A stretch of 64,000 bases of DNA from Gemmatimonadetes bacterium 2013_60CM_65_52 (GCA_002215645.1 NGFI01000002.1:62001-126000); one strand, 5' to 3'; positions 1-8,234 are shown, counted from the stretch's first letter. Notes: generated from the sequence alone by a model not told the origin. Made by a program: numbers and translations.

Positions 1-138
1 CACACGCAGGGAGACAACCCGCCGGACTTCGACTACGCGTTCAACCTGACGTATGGTCGGGAGTATACCGCGGGTGATCCACTGGTGGTGACGCTTCGAG
101 CGGCGCTCGATGAGGCGACGAGGGAGCGCATGACGTGA
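1..138 (+). CDS. C-terminal end of an unidentified protein (partial)
   Basis: Reading frame 1 is open from the first base to a TGA at 136-138, giving 45 residues of the C-terminus of a protein that begins outside the window. The segment is hydrophilic, starts 'HTQGDNPPDFDY' and ends in the charged stretch 'DEATRERMT'. I do not recognise the family and no catalytic motif is visible. The only support is the open frame and its normal high-GC codon use. It is convergent with the MFS gene at 367-1722, and the gap between them holds a long inverted repeat. Confidence 0.5.
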   Translation, partial: HTQGDNPPDFDYAFNLTYGREYTAGDPLVVTLRAALDEATRERMT

Positions 139-223
139 CGCTGAGCCGTGAGCGACGGTGTAATCATGGCGTCGCAGCGCCATCAGGCGTCATCACTGGG
201 CGAAGCCATTGGACAGCACATTT

Positions 224-301
224 ACCACAGAGGACACAGAGTCACAGAGAACGATAAAAGAACGTCGTTGTTTTCTCCGTGCTCTCTGTGTCCTCTGTGG
301 T
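224..301. repeat. Long inverted repeat with perfect 18-bp arms
   Basis: ACCACAGAGGACACAGAG at 224-241 is the exact reverse complement of CTCTGTGTCCTCTGTGGT at 284-301. The inner part also pairs in blocks (CACAGAGAA with TTCTCCGTG, one mismatch; AACGA with TCGTT), so nearly the whole 78 bp can fold into one hairpin. A further 13-bp piece at 316-328 (TCCTCAGTGGTAA) matches the reverse complement of the left outer arm with one mismatch. It lies between two convergent genes, where it could act as a bidirectional terminator. From memory, sequences of this ACCACAGAGGACACAGAG type are dispersed in intergenic DNA of many environmental bacteria. Confidence 0.85.
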
Positions 302-366
302 GATCAGCCTTTGCGTCCTCAGTGGTAATTCGCTTGATCTCGTCGGAGCCATAGCTCACGTCCGAA

Positions 367-1722
367 TCATGCCGTGACTGCCTCCGCCGCCATCACGCGA
401 TTCGTCGATCTGGCTCCCGCATCGTCTCGCACGAATGCCACGAGCGCACTCGCCACCAGCAGACATATGCCACCGAGCATGACGACATAGAGCGGCGCAT
501 TCGGGTTGTCCTCGCCGAACAGGTATCGCGTCAGCGGCCCAAACCCGACTGAGGCGATGATCTCGGGAATGACGATGAAGAAGTTGAACACGCCCATGTA
601 GACGCCCATGCGATGCGGAGGCAGCGCCGTGGACAGAATCGCGTACGGCATCGAGAGAATGGACGCCCACGCGATGCCGACGCCGATCATCGACAGAATG
701 AGCATGTGGCGGTCGTGAATGGCATACACCGATAGAAGCCCGATGCCTCCGCACACGAGCGCCGCCGAATGAACGAACTTGCGGCTCGTGGCTGCGGCGA
801 TCTTCGGCAGCGCGAGCGCCACGATGAAACACGTGATCGAGTAGAAGGCGAACGCGAAGCCGCCCCACTCCATGCCGCGCGTATAGAGATCGGATTTGGG
901 ATCGGTGGCGCCGAAGACGTGGCGCGCCGTCGCCGGGACGAAGAAGAGCCACATGCAGAAGAGACCGAGCCACGTGAACAACTGCACCGCGGCCAGCTGT
1001 CGCATGGTCGCGGGCATCTCGCGGATGGATTCCACGATCTCCCTCAGCAGTGGCCGGATGCCCAGGCTGCCCTTTCGCGCCCGCTCGAAGGCCGCCATGT
1101 CTTCCGGGGGAAACTCGCTCGTGGTGAAGACGGTCCACATCACGGCGAGCAGAAACACTACGGCGCCGGCCTGAAATGAGTACTTCACCGTGAGCGGAAT
1201 TCCGCTGGCGGTGTTGCCGTGGACACCAAGCCATCCGAGGAGAAATGGGAGCGCGTTGGCGAAGCTGGCTCCGATGCCGATGAACAGCGACTGCATCACG
1301 AAACCCGACGTGCGCTGCGAGACGTCCAGCTTGTCCGCGACGAACGCGCGGAACGGCTCCATCGAGACGTTGATGGAGGCGTCGAGAACCCAGAGCAGCG
1401 TCGCCGCCATCCAGAGTGTGCTCGACAAGGGCATCATGATGAGCGCGGCGGACGCGAGAATGGCGCCCGTGAGGAAGTACGGCCGACGTCTGCCGAGCGC
1501 GCCCCACGTTCGATCGCTCAGCGCACCGACGATGGGCTGCACCAGCAATCCGGTGACGGGCGCCGCGAGCCACAGCAGCGGCACCTGATCCGGCCGTGCC
1601 CCGAGCCGCTCGTAGACGGCCGACATGTTGGCGAGCTGAAGTCCCCAGCCGAATTGAATGCCGAGAAATCCGAAGCTCATGTTGAACATCTGGGCCGGAG
1701 TGAGGCGCGGTCGCTGAGTCAT
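367..1722 (-). CDS. MFS sugar transporter, maltose/SLC45-GPH-like
   Basis: A 451-residue inner-membrane permease of the major facilitator superfamily with about 12 hydrophobic segments. The loop motif 'GRRRPYFLTG' after the second or third helix and the N-terminal 'FGFLGIQFGWGLQ' are typical of the maltose/sucrose (SLC45- and MalT-like) branch, so import of maltose or maltodextrin is likely. The ORF track extends the frame upstream, but ATG at 1722 ('MTQRPRLTPAQ') begins the conserved region and lies 2 bp after the stop of the upstream GH13 gene. It is the last gene of a three-gene operon with two secreted GH13 enzymes. Substrate is inferred from family and neighbours. Confidence 0.85.
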   Translation of the reverse strand: MTQRPRLTPAQMFNMSFGFLGIQFGWGLQLANMSAVYERLGARPDQVPLLWLAAPVTGLLVQPIVGALSDRTWGALGRRRPYFLTGAILASAALIMMPLSSTLWMAATLLWVLDASINVSMEPFRAFVADKLDVSQRTSGFVMQSLFIGIGASFANALPFLLGWLGVHGNTASGIPLTVKYSFQAGAVVFLLAVMWTVFTTSEFPPEDMAAFERARKGSLGIRPLLREIVESIREMPATMRQLAAVQLFTWLGLFCMWLFFVPATARHVFGATDPKSDLYTRGMEWGGFAFAFYSITCFIVALALPKIAAATSRKFVHSAALVCGGIGLLSVYAIHDRHMLILSMIGVGIAWASILSMPYAILSTALPPHRMGVYMGVFNFFIVIPEIIASVGFGPLTRYLFGEDNPNAPLYVVMLGGICLLVASALVAFVRDDAGARSTNRVMAAEAVTA

Positions 1723-1724
1723 GT

Positions 1725-3341
1725 TCAATGGGCGGCTGTGAGATCGAAGACGTATGCGTGAGTTGGCGCGAGGACCGCAAGTGGGACGAATGCGTCGATA
1801 CGGCCGTCGCTGCTGGCGTGGATGGATGCGGCCCGCGTCGAGTCGAGAAGGCTCTCGAGATGCCAGCGGCCCGGCGCAAGGGCGCCCGCTGCGGACGTGA
1901 GCGAAAGTCCGGCAAGCGGCGCATCGCCAAGATTCGCGACGACGAGCGCCGCGCGCCGTCCGTCGCGTCTGACGTATGCGACGGCCGCGTCGCTGCTCGC
2001 GGAGACTGGAACGATGCGTCCCGCTGCAAGTGCGGAATGCTGCGCACGCAAATGGATGAGCGCGCGATGAAGGTTGAGCAGTGACGCGGGATCGTGGTCC
2101 TGTGACTCCACGGTGATGCTCGAGGAGTCGGATTGCAGCCGCTCCCAGGGCCGCCCGGCGGTGAATCCGGCGCCTGGCTCGGCGCTCCATTGCATCGGTG
2201 TGCGAAGCTGCTCATCGGGCTTCGACCCCGTCATGCCGATCTCCTCGCCATAGTAGACGAAAGGGACGCCTGGCATGGTCAGCATGATGGTCGCCGCCAC
2301 CGCCGCCTTCCGCATGTCGCCGCCAAGCTCTGTGCGCGTTCTCGGTTGATCGTGATTGCGCAGAAATGGCGACCATCGCGCATCGGGAATCGAGTCCTGC
2401 AACAGCAGCGCTGCGGGAACGATGCCCTTCCCCGTTCCGCGCCTCACGCCGGAGATGATGCTGTCCGCCAGCTCGAAGGCGAAATAGGAGTCGAGTTGAT
2501 CCGGATAGTACGTGCGCATCGTACGCGTATCGTAGGTAACCTCACCGACCGTGTACGACGCCGGGGCAATGTTGCGCACGTACTTCCCGTACTCCGCAAG
2601 CACGGCGTGCGTCCCCTCGGAATGAACGATGTGACCCGGTTCCTCGACGAGATACGGCACAGCATCCAGCCGAAATCCGTCAGCACCCATGTCCTCGAGC
2701 CAGAAGCGAGCAATCGCCTTCGCCTCGGCGAGCACAGGCGGATGCAGATAGTTGAGGTCGGGCATGCCACTCCAGAAGAACCCATAGTACCACTCGTCGC
2801 GTACGGGCGACTTGTGCCAATTGCTCTGTCCCCACGGATTGAGTTCGGCCGGCTTCGTGGGTGACCAGCGGTACCATGCGCGATAGGGCGACGCCGTATC
2901 CCGCAGCGCCGCGCGAAAGTACGGATGCTCGCTCGACGAGTGATTGAGCACCATGTCCACCAGCACGCGAATGCCGCGCTTGTGCGCGGCGGCCATGAGC
3001 CGGCGGAAGTCTTCATTCGTGCCGTAATCTCGAGCGACGCGATAGTAATCCGTCACGTCGTACCCGTGATAGCTCGGCGATTCGGCCACGGGCATCAGCC
3101 AGATGCATCGCGCACCGAGGTCGCGATGTGAGCGCGGATTGCCGTCGTTGATGTAGTCGAGCTTCCGGATCAGGCCCTCGAGATCGCCGATGCCGTCTCC
3201 GTCACTGTCCTGAAAGGAGCGGACGAATACTTCATAGCACGTCGCGCCGCGTGTCCACGTTGGGAGCGGACGCTGCGCACGAGCCGAGCTGGCCGCAAGC
3301 AGCACCGCCGCTCCCACCATGTGGCGTGACCAGCGCATCAC
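1725..3341 (-). CDS. Exported GH13 alpha-glucosidase/alpha-amylase
   Basis: A 538-residue glycoside hydrolase family 13 protein with an N-terminal signal peptide ('VGAAVLLAASSARAQ'). GH13 landmarks appear in order: 'YEVFVRSFQDSDGDGIGDL', 'VLVDMVLNHSSSEHP' (region I), 'ADGFRLDAVPYL' with the nucleophile Asp (region II), 'VGEVTYDT' with the acid/base Glu (region III) and 'FLRNHDQPRT' with the transition-state Asp (region IV). All catalytic residues are present. The DSDGDGIGDL calcium-type loop and overall length fit alpha-glucosidases and neopullulanase-like amylases that act on maltooligosaccharides. It starts with an ATGA overlap on the preceding GH13 gene and is followed 2 bp later by the sugar permease, so the three are surely cotranscribed. 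Confidence 0.9.
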   Translation of the reverse strand: MMRWSRHMVGAAVLLAASSARAQRPLPTWTRGATCYEVFVRSFQDSDGDGIGDLEGLIRKLDYINDGNPRSHRDLGARCIWLMPVAESPSYHGYDVTDYYRVARDYGTNEDFRRLMAAAHKRGIRVLVDMVLNHSSSEHPYFRAALRDTASPYRAWYRWSPTKPAELNPWGQSNWHKSPVRDEWYYGFFWSGMPDLNYLHPPVLAEAKAIARFWLEDMGADGFRLDAVPYLVEEPGHIVHSEGTHAVLAEYGKYVRNIAPASYTVGEVTYDTRTMRTYYPDQLDSYFAFELADSIISGVRRGTGKGIVPAALLLQDSIPDARWSPFLRNHDQPRTRTELGGDMRKAAVAATIMLTMPGVPFVYYGEEIGMTGSKPDEQLRTPMQWSAEPGAGFTAGRPWERLQSDSSSITVESQDHDPASLLNLHRALIHLRAQHSALAAGRIVPVSASSDAAVAYVRRDGRRAALVVANLGDAPLAGLSLTSAAGALAPGRWHLESLLDSTRAASIHASSDGRIDAFVPLAVLAPTHAYVFDLTAAH

Positions 3342-4738
3342 CGCACGAGCACGCGATAGCCGTGAGCCGGTACGTCGACCTTTCCATCACGGCCGAGCGA
3401 CGCCTGCGTGTGGGCGTACCAATCCGTGTACGAGCCTGGGGCTCCGAATGCGGTATACGACACCGTTCGTGGCGAGTCGCCGAAATTCACCATCACGACG
3501 ACGGTGTTCTTTCCACGCGTGCGACTGAACGCGTATACCCGGTCGCCGCCATCCGTCGCGAGATGCGACTGCACGCCGCCCCACGCACCGTTCCACAGCG
3601 CGCCATTGCGATGCTTGAGGGCGATCGTGGTGGAGTAGAACGACGCGAGCGACGGACCGTTCCAGTCCACGGTGTCCTTCTCGAAGAAGCGCAGCCGTTT
3701 GTGCAGACTCGCTTCCTGGCCCGTGTATAGCAGGGGCATCGACTCGCTCATCGTGGCACTGAGCACGAACGCGGCCTGATGATTTTCACCCATCCTCTCG
3801 AACTCGGTGCCGTTCCAACTGTTCTCGTCGTGATTGCTGGTGAAGTACATCCGGAAGGCCGTCGCCGGATACGTGGCCGCCTGCTTCACCAGGTACGCGT
3901 CGATGTCGCTCGTGGGCCGCTTGCCCTGCGCCAGCTCGTTCAACAGATGGTGGAATTCCCAGCCGTACGTCATGTCGAAGGCAACATACAGCGCCGGGTC
4001 CTCCGCCTCGGCCAACCAGAACAGATCGCGCTTTACGCGCGCGAGCTCCGAGTGCGCTTCGATCCAGAAGTTCGTGGGGACGCCGCCGGCGACGTCGCAG
4101 CGAAACCCATCCACGTTCATCGCGTCGAGCCAGTACCGCATGTCGGCGATCATGGCGCGCCGCATGGCGGGGTTGTCGTAGTTCAGCTCCGCGACGTCCG
4201 TCCAGTCGGTTTCGTGGTTCTCGTTGTCGCGCGCGTTCATGATCGAGCCGTCCGCGCGGTGGACGTACCAGTCCGGGTGTTGCGTGATCCACGGGTGGTC
4301 GAATGCGGTGTGATTCGGCACCCAGTCGAGGACAACGCGGAGGCCCTGTCGGTGCGCGGCGTCAACGAATGCCTTGAAGTCGGCCTTCGTACCGAATGCG
4401 GGGTTGACCTCGGTGTAGCTGGAGACCGAATACGGGCTGCCGAGCACTCCTTTTCTTCGCGCCACGCCGATGGGCTGGATGGGCATCACCCACACGACGT
4501 CGATGCCGAGGCGGCGAAGCCGTGGGATATGGGGAATCAGCGCCGAGATGGTGCCTTGGGGCGTGTATTGCCGCACGTTGATCTCGTAGATTGCGGCGCT
4601 ACGGGTCCATTTCGGGGGAGTGTGCGTCGGCGGCGGAGCCTGGGGAGACGCTGTTTGGCTGCCTGCGAGCGCCGTTACGGTCACGATGAGGGCGGCCCGC
4701 ACGAGGGCGCAAAGTTTCACGCAATTGTCGGTTGCCAT
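3338..4738 (-). CDS. Exported GH13 alpha-amylase-family hydrolase
   Basis: A 466-residue GH13 enzyme, first gene of the maltodextrin operon. A signal peptide is followed by a Pro-rich linker, then 'AAIYEINVRQYTPQGT', 'RVVLDWVPNHTAFDHP' (region I), 'VDGFRCDVAGG' (nucleophile Asp), 'WLAEAED' (acid/base Glu) and 'FTSNHDENSW' (region IV). The catalytic triad is complete. It is shorter than its downstream paralogue and diverged from it, so the pair probably splits the work (endo-cleavage versus oligosaccharide trimming); that split is inference. The start at 4738 faces the divergent LacI regulator across 145 bp. Confidence 0.88.
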   Translation of the reverse strand: MATDNCVKLCALVRAALIVTVTALAGSQTASPQAPPPTHTPPKWTRSAAIYEINVRQYTPQGTISALIPHIPRLRRLGIDVVWVMPIQPIGVARRKGVLGSPYSVSSYTEVNPAFGTKADFKAFVDAAHRQGLRVVLDWVPNHTAFDHPWITQHPDWYVHRADGSIMNARDNENHETDWTDVAELNYDNPAMRRAMIADMRYWLDAMNVDGFRCDVAGGVPTNFWIEAHSELARVKRDLFWLAEAEDPALYVAFDMTYGWEFHHLLNELAQGKRPTSDIDAYLVKQAATYPATAFRMYFTSNHDENSWNGTEFERMGENHQAAFVLSATMSESMPLLYTGQEASLHKRLRFFEKDTVDWNGPSLASFYSTTIALKHRNGALWNGAWGGVQSHLATDGGDRVYAFSRTRGKNTVVVMVNFGDSPRTVSYTAFGAPGSYTDWYAHTQASLGRDGKVDVPAHGYRVLVR

Positions 4739-4883
4739 TTGTCCCGAATCAGTGCAAAGTAGCGGTAGCCTGGGCTCGGCCCTCGGCCCAAGTTCCGATC
4801 AGTCTGCTGGAAACACAAGACCGCCCACCGCAATTTCTTGCGCTGGCGTTTGCGAGACCATCCGCCCAAAGCGCATACGGATC
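4739..4883. promoter_or_regulatory. Divergent control region of GH13 operon and lacI-type gene, with candidate operator
   Basis: This 145-bp gap separates the divergent GH13 operon and LacI-family gene and must hold both promoters. Within it, CGCAATTTCTTGCG at 4829-4842 is a small dyad (CGCAA and TTGCG around four bases), resembling the CGCAA half-sites of LacI/MalR-type operators, and a related TTTGCG follows at 4850-4855. The assignment rests on position and symmetry only. Confidence 0.4.
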
Positions 4884-5921
4884 ATGGGAAAACGCGTCAC
4901 CCTTCGTGACATCGCCAAGACCGTCGGCCTCTCCATGGCCACCGTCTCACGCGCGCTGGCCGATCACCCCGACATCAGCAGCGACACCAAGGAACGCGTG
5001 CGCAATGCGGCGCAGGCGATGAGCTACATCCCGAACTACCGCGCGCGATACATGCGCGCCAAGCACTCTCGGCTCATTGCGCTCATCGTCCCCGAGATGA
5101 ACACGTTCTTCGTGCCGTCGATGATCAGCGGCATCAATCACGTCGTGCAGCAGAACGACTATTCGCTCATCGTCTTCCAGTCGGACAACGCCATCGTGCA
5201 GGAGCGCCGCCTGGTCGAGTACTGCACGCATCTCTCCGCCGACGGCGTGCTGCTCGTGCTCTCCTCGGAGACGTCCGACCTCCAGCACCTCGAGGTACTG
5301 CGCGAATGCGGCATTCCCGTGGTGTTGCTGGACCGCACCATGGAGACGACGAAATACACCACCATCACCATCGACGACCAGGAAGTGGGACGCGAGGCCG
5401 CGGCGTACCTCATCAGCCATGGTCACAAACGCTGTCTTGGCGTGTTCAGCGATCCACGCCAGCGCATCAGCGCCCACCGGCTTCGCGGCTTCCGGCGGGC
5501 GCACACGGAAAACTCCATTCCCCTGGCCGATTCGCAGATCGTGCGTGTGTCCGTCATCGACGAGCTGGCGTCAGCGCTGGAGAAATCGCTCGACGCGCAC
5601 CCCGACACGACAGCGGTTTTCACGATGACGGACGAGCTGCTGGTGCATACCCACCATCTCCTGTCCAGACGCGGACTGCGCATCCCCGAGGATGTCTCGC
5701 TGTTCGGCATCAGCGACGGGCAGGCGCCACTGTTCCTGCACCCGAACGTCACGCACTTGCGGCACTCCGGCGTCGAGGTCGGTGAGCGCACCGCGCACAT
5801 CCTCATCGGGATGATCGAGCACAACTCCGACGCCATGATGGACGTGCGGATTCGCACCACGCTCGTGGAGCTCGGATCCGTGGCGACGCGCTCGCGCCCG
5901 CCGGCCAAGCAGCGTCGCTGA
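4884..5921 (+). CDS. LacI/GalR-family transcriptional regulator
   Basis: A 345-residue sugar-responsive repressor. Residues 4-50 form the LacI helix-turn-helix and hinge ('VTLRDIAKTVGLSMATVSRAL'), followed by the periplasmic-binding-protein-like sensor domain ('LIALIVPEMNTFFVPSMISG', 'GIPVVLLDRTM', 'TAVFTMTDELLVHT'). The ORF track begins at 4620, but the LacI domain needs the ATG at 4884 ('MGKRVTLRDI'). It is divergent from the GH13/MFS operon, so it most likely controls that operon and itself in response to maltose or a maltooligosaccharide. No other sugar operon is nearby. Confidence 0.92.
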   Translation: MGKRVTLRDIAKTVGLSMATVSRALADHPDISSDTKERVRNAAQAMSYIPNYRARYMRAKHSRLIALIVPEMNTFFVPSMISGINHVVQQNDYSLIVFQSDNAIVQERRLVEYCTHLSADGVLLVLSSETSDLQHLEVLRECGIPVVLLDRTMETTKYTTITIDDQEVGREAAAYLISHGHKRCLGVFSDPRQRISAHRLRGFRRAHTENSIPLADSQIVRVSVIDELASALEKSLDAHPDTTAVFTMTDELLVHTHHLLSRRGLRIPEDVSLFGISDGQAPLFLHPNVTHLRHSGVEVGERTAHILIGMIEHNSDAMMDVRIRTTLVELGSVATRSRPPAKQRR

Positions 5922-5970
5922 TCCATCGGCCCGCGCCGCGACGGTACGGGAGTTGAAGCAGCTAGGGCCG

Positions 5971-6636
5971 ATGGGCATACGCTTTCGCAATCGTCGAGAC
6001 GCCGGACAGCGGCTGGCGAAGGACCTCGCGTCCTATGCGCGCCGCGACGACGTGCTCGTCCTTGCGCTGCCCCGCGGCGGCGTCCCCGTCGGCGCGGTCG
6101 TCGCCGATACGCTCGAGCTTCCGCTCGATGTGTTCGTCGTGCGAAAGCTCGGCCTGCCCGGACACGAGGAGCTCGCCATGGGTGCGATTGCCAGCGGTGG
6201 CGTCCGCATTCTCGACCGGGACCTGATTCGCCTGGCGCGCGTTCCGGCGGCGGAGGTCGAGCGAGTGACCGCGCGCGAAATGGCGGAGCTGGCGCGTCGC
6301 GAGCGGTTGTACCGTGACGGGCGCTCCCTGCCCGACCCGCGCGGCAAGACGGTCATCCTCGTGGACGACGGCCTCGCCACAGGCTCCACGATGCGCGCGG
6401 CCGTCGAAGCGTTGCGCCTCGAGGGCCCGTCGCGAATCATCGTGGCTGTGCCCGTCGCGGCTGCCGAAACGTGCAACGCGCTCCGCCAGGTCGCCGACGA
6501 GGTCGTGTGCTCGGAGACGCCGGAGCCGTTCATGGCGGTCGGCTCGTGGTATCAGGATTTCTCGCAGACGAGCGATGCGGAAGTGCACGAGCTTATCGGA
6601 GGGAGGAGCTCGGCTCCGAAATTCTCTCTACCGTAA
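5971..6636 (+). CDS. Phosphoribosyltransferase-family protein
   Basis: A 221-residue type I phosphoribosyltransferase-fold protein. The PRPP-binding signature is 'VILVDDGLATGSTMRAA', and the N-terminal 'LALPRGGVPVGAVVA' and 'VVRKLGLPGHEELAMGAI' match the stand-alone family that occurs fused to dienelactone-hydrolase or erythromycin-esterase domains in mycobacteria (Rv0571c, Rv2030c). The substrate is unknown; members are not the classical purine salvage enzymes. ATG at 5971 is preferred over the upstream TTG at 5953 because conserved sequence begins there. Its 3' end overlaps the convergent CBS gene by 44 bp. Dienelactone-hydrolase and erythromycin-esterase proteins occur separately about 23 kb away. 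Confidence 0.85.
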   Translation: MGIRFRNRRDAGQRLAKDLASYARRDDVLVLALPRGGVPVGAVVADTLELPLDVFVVRKLGLPGHEELAMGAIASGGVRILDRDLIRLARVPAAEVERVTAREMAELARRERLYRDGRSLPDPRGKTVILVDDGLATGSTMRAAVEALRLEGPSRIIVAVPVAAAETCNALRQVADEVVCSETPEPFMAVGSWYQDFSQTSDAEVHELIGGRSSAPKFSLP

Positions 6637-7036
6637 GCGCCACTTCGTGCTCGCTCACGCGCCCTCCGCTCAGTGCAGCGCGCGCGAGATCCGCCTGTGA
6701 TACGATGCCGACGCAGCAGCCCGATGCATCCACGACAGGCACGCGGCGCACCTGCTGATCCGCCATGACGCGCTCCACGGCTCGAACATCGTCGTCGGGC
6801 GTGCAGCAGCAGATGTCGCGCGTGATGACGTCCTCGACCTTGGTGTCGGGGCTCAGTCCGTCGGCGAGCGCGCGTATGGTGAGATCGCGATCCGTCACGA
6901 TGCCCACGACGTGACCGTGCTCGACCACGGGGACGGAGCCACAGTCGTGATCGCGCATCTTCTGCGCGACATCCCGCAGGGAATCCTGCGGAGAGCAGAG
7001 ACAGGGATCCGCGGTCATGATGTCCTTTGCTTTCAT
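6593..7036 (-). CDS. CBS-domain-pair protein
   Basis: A 147-residue protein made almost entirely of two CBS domains: 'KAKDIMTADPCLCSPQDSL' through 'IVTDRDLTIRAL', then 'KVEDVITRDICCCTPDDDV' through 'GIVSQADLARAAL'. CBS pairs bind adenine nucleotides and act as energy or redox sensors; the partner here is unknown. The Cys-rich 'DICCCTPDDD' is typical of soil-bacterial stand-alone CBS proteins. Start at 7036 is chosen because GGAGGT lies just upstream; the ORF track start at 7054 would put the ribosome site inside the gene. It converges on and overlaps the phosphoribosyltransferase gene. Confidence 0.9.
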   Translation of the reverse strand: MKAKDIMTADPCLCSPQDSLRDVAQKMRDHDCGSVPVVEHGHVVGIVTDRDLTIRALADGLSPDTKVEDVITRDICCCTPDDDVRAVERVMADQQVRRVPVVDASGCCVGIVSQADLARAALSGGRVSEHEVALTVERISEPSSSLR

Positions 7037-7106
7037 GAGAACCTCCGGAGACATATCCGGAGTGTGCGGAGCGAATCACATGCCGTGGACCGGTCCTACT
7101 GTACTG

Positions 7107-7394
7107 CTACCTGCCCGCAGCGGAATCCCGTGTTCGGCAAGTCGTCCGACGACGCGGACACTTTGACATACCCTCGCATCCACCCGGTGGCGAGCGAATC
7201 GCTCCCACCGACTTCGACGTGATCATGTCGGGCGACAGGACCTTGACGGCGAGATTCCGCTTGAGCGCCAAGTCGTGCACGAGGAACACGACGGCGAAAC
7301 TTCCTTGGCCGAGCGTTCGCTCCACGGCATATCCGTCGCCCAGCGCGGCGGCGAGTCGTAGCGCGAGGTCAGTCGAGTCCGTCACGCGGCCCAT
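7107..7394 (-). pseudogene. Truncated Ser/Thr protein kinase (N-lobe remnant)
   Basis: The frame encodes a recognisable start of a bacterial Ser/Thr kinase: 'LAAALGDGYAVERTLGQG' with a glycine loop 'GQGSFAVVFLVHD' and the ATP-binding lysine in 'NLAVKVLSP'. After about 60 residues the similarity stops ('SVGAIRSPPGG') and the rest is unrelated Pro/Arg-rich sequence. The catalytic loop, DFG and the whole C-lobe are missing. A functional kinase would need roughly 200 more residues, so this is a 5' remnant. The lost part must have been removed on the side facing the CBS gene. Confidence 0.75.
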
Positions 7395-7459
7395 GATGGC
7401 GCATCTGGCGCCTGCACGCCAGTAACGAGATGACGACAAACAGCCCCTTGCAGGCTGGG

Positions 7460-7495
7460 TGTATGTACTTTAACATTGATTGTATATACTTTTAC
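7460..7495. promoter_or_regulatory. Two direct-repeat operator-like sites upstream of toxin-antitoxin pair
   Basis: TGTATGTACTTTAAC (7460-7474) and TGTATATACTTTTAC (7481-7495) match at 13 of 15 positions and are exactly 21 bp apart, two turns of the helix, in an AT-rich pocket of otherwise GC-rich DNA. They end 12 bp before the antitoxin ATG. This arrangement is what a cooperatively binding ribbon-helix-helix antitoxin uses for autoregulation. Binding is inferred. Confidence 0.55.
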
Positions 7496-7506
7496 CAGAG
7501 GGCCGC

Positions 7507-7758
7507 ATGGCAAAGAAGAAGGCGACGGCATTGAGCGCGACACCGAAGCGGGTGAGCGAGCCCAAGGTTGCCATGAGCTATCGCTTGTCGCCGGTCCGCA
7601 TTGCTCGGGCGCAGCGAATCCTCGGTGCGGCCAATGCCACGGCGACCATCGAGGAGGCGCTCGACGCAGTCATCTTCCGCCGCGAGCTCATGGAAGGCAC
7701 ACGTCGCTCGCTTGGCATTTCGGTAACCGCTGCGTTTCCGGACGACTCGAGGAAGTAG
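7507..7758 (+). CDS. VapB-type ribbon-helix-helix antitoxin
   Basis: An 83-residue basic protein. After a Lys-rich N-terminus ('MAKKKATAL'), 'YRLSPVRIARAQRILG' and 'ATIEEALDAVIFRRELMEG' fit the strand-helix-helix of VapB-like antitoxins; the C-terminal tail would wrap the toxin. ATG at 7507 is chosen because AGAGGG lies five bases upstream; the track start adds residues with no ribosome site. The toxin gene follows after 14 bp, the usual antitoxin-first order. It probably neutralises the toxin and represses its own promoter through the repeats at 7460-7495. Confidence 0.75.
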   Translation: MAKKKATALSATPKRVSEPKVAMSYRLSPVRIARAQRILGAANATATIEEALDAVIFRRELMEGTRRSLGISVTAAFPDDSRK

Positions 7759-7772
7759 CAGGCCGACCAACC

Positions 7773-8225
7773 GTGCGCGCCGAACGCCGATACACCATCG
7801 ACACGAATCTGTACATCGACGGGATGCGGACGGCCGACGGCAATGCGGGGTTGTGCGCGTTTCACGCTGCGTATGCGCCCTTTGAACATCTCAGCGCCGT
7901 TGTCGTCCAGGAACTGCGCGCCGGAGTACGCGGCTCAGCGGCGGCCCGGCTGGAGGCGGCTGTCATCGCGCCGTTCGAGCGGCGCGGCCGCCTCGTCACG
8001 CCGAGCTACGAGGCGTGGAAGGAATCCGGGCGTGTGCTCGCCGAGCTCGTTGGTGGTGCCGAGTGGTCGTCGGTGTCCCGCAGCTTCGTAAACGATGTGT
8101 TGCTGGCGATGTCATGTCGCGAATCCGGGATGGTTCTCGTGACGAAGAACCTGCGCGACTGTGCGCGAATTGCCGCCATTCGGAAGTTCGACTATGTCGC
8201 GCCCTGGCCGGTCCCAGCACACTAA
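7773..8225 (+). CDS. PIN-domain ribonuclease toxin (VapC-like)
   Basis: A 150-residue PIN-domain protein, expected to be a Mg-dependent endoribonuclease. The acidic residues of the family can be placed: Asp in 'YTIDTNLYI', Glu in 'SAVVVQELRAG', Asp in 'SRSFVNDVLLAMS', and Asp in 'VTKNLRDCARI' (usually D, with N before it). The start is GTG at 7773 ('VRAERRYTID'), because the longer track frame runs through the antitoxin gene in another phase. It forms a two-gene module with the upstream VapB-like protein and ends 51 bp before a convergent gene, with a hairpin between. Confidence 0.82.
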   Translation: MRAERRYTIDTNLYIDGMRTADGNAGLCAFHAAYAPFEHLSAVVVQELRAGVRGSAAARLEAAVIAPFERRGRLVTPSYEAWKESGRVLAELVGGAEWSSVSRSFVNDVLLAMSCRESGMVLVTKNLRDCARIAAIRKFDYVAPWPVPAH

Positions 8226-8234
8226 CGGAGGTCA

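Noticed and set aside
356-2215. Track ORF of 619 aa on the minus strand in another frame than the MFS gene
   Set aside because: Arg/Ser/His-rich translation typical of a shadow frame; the alternative frame has clear membrane helices and MFS motifs.
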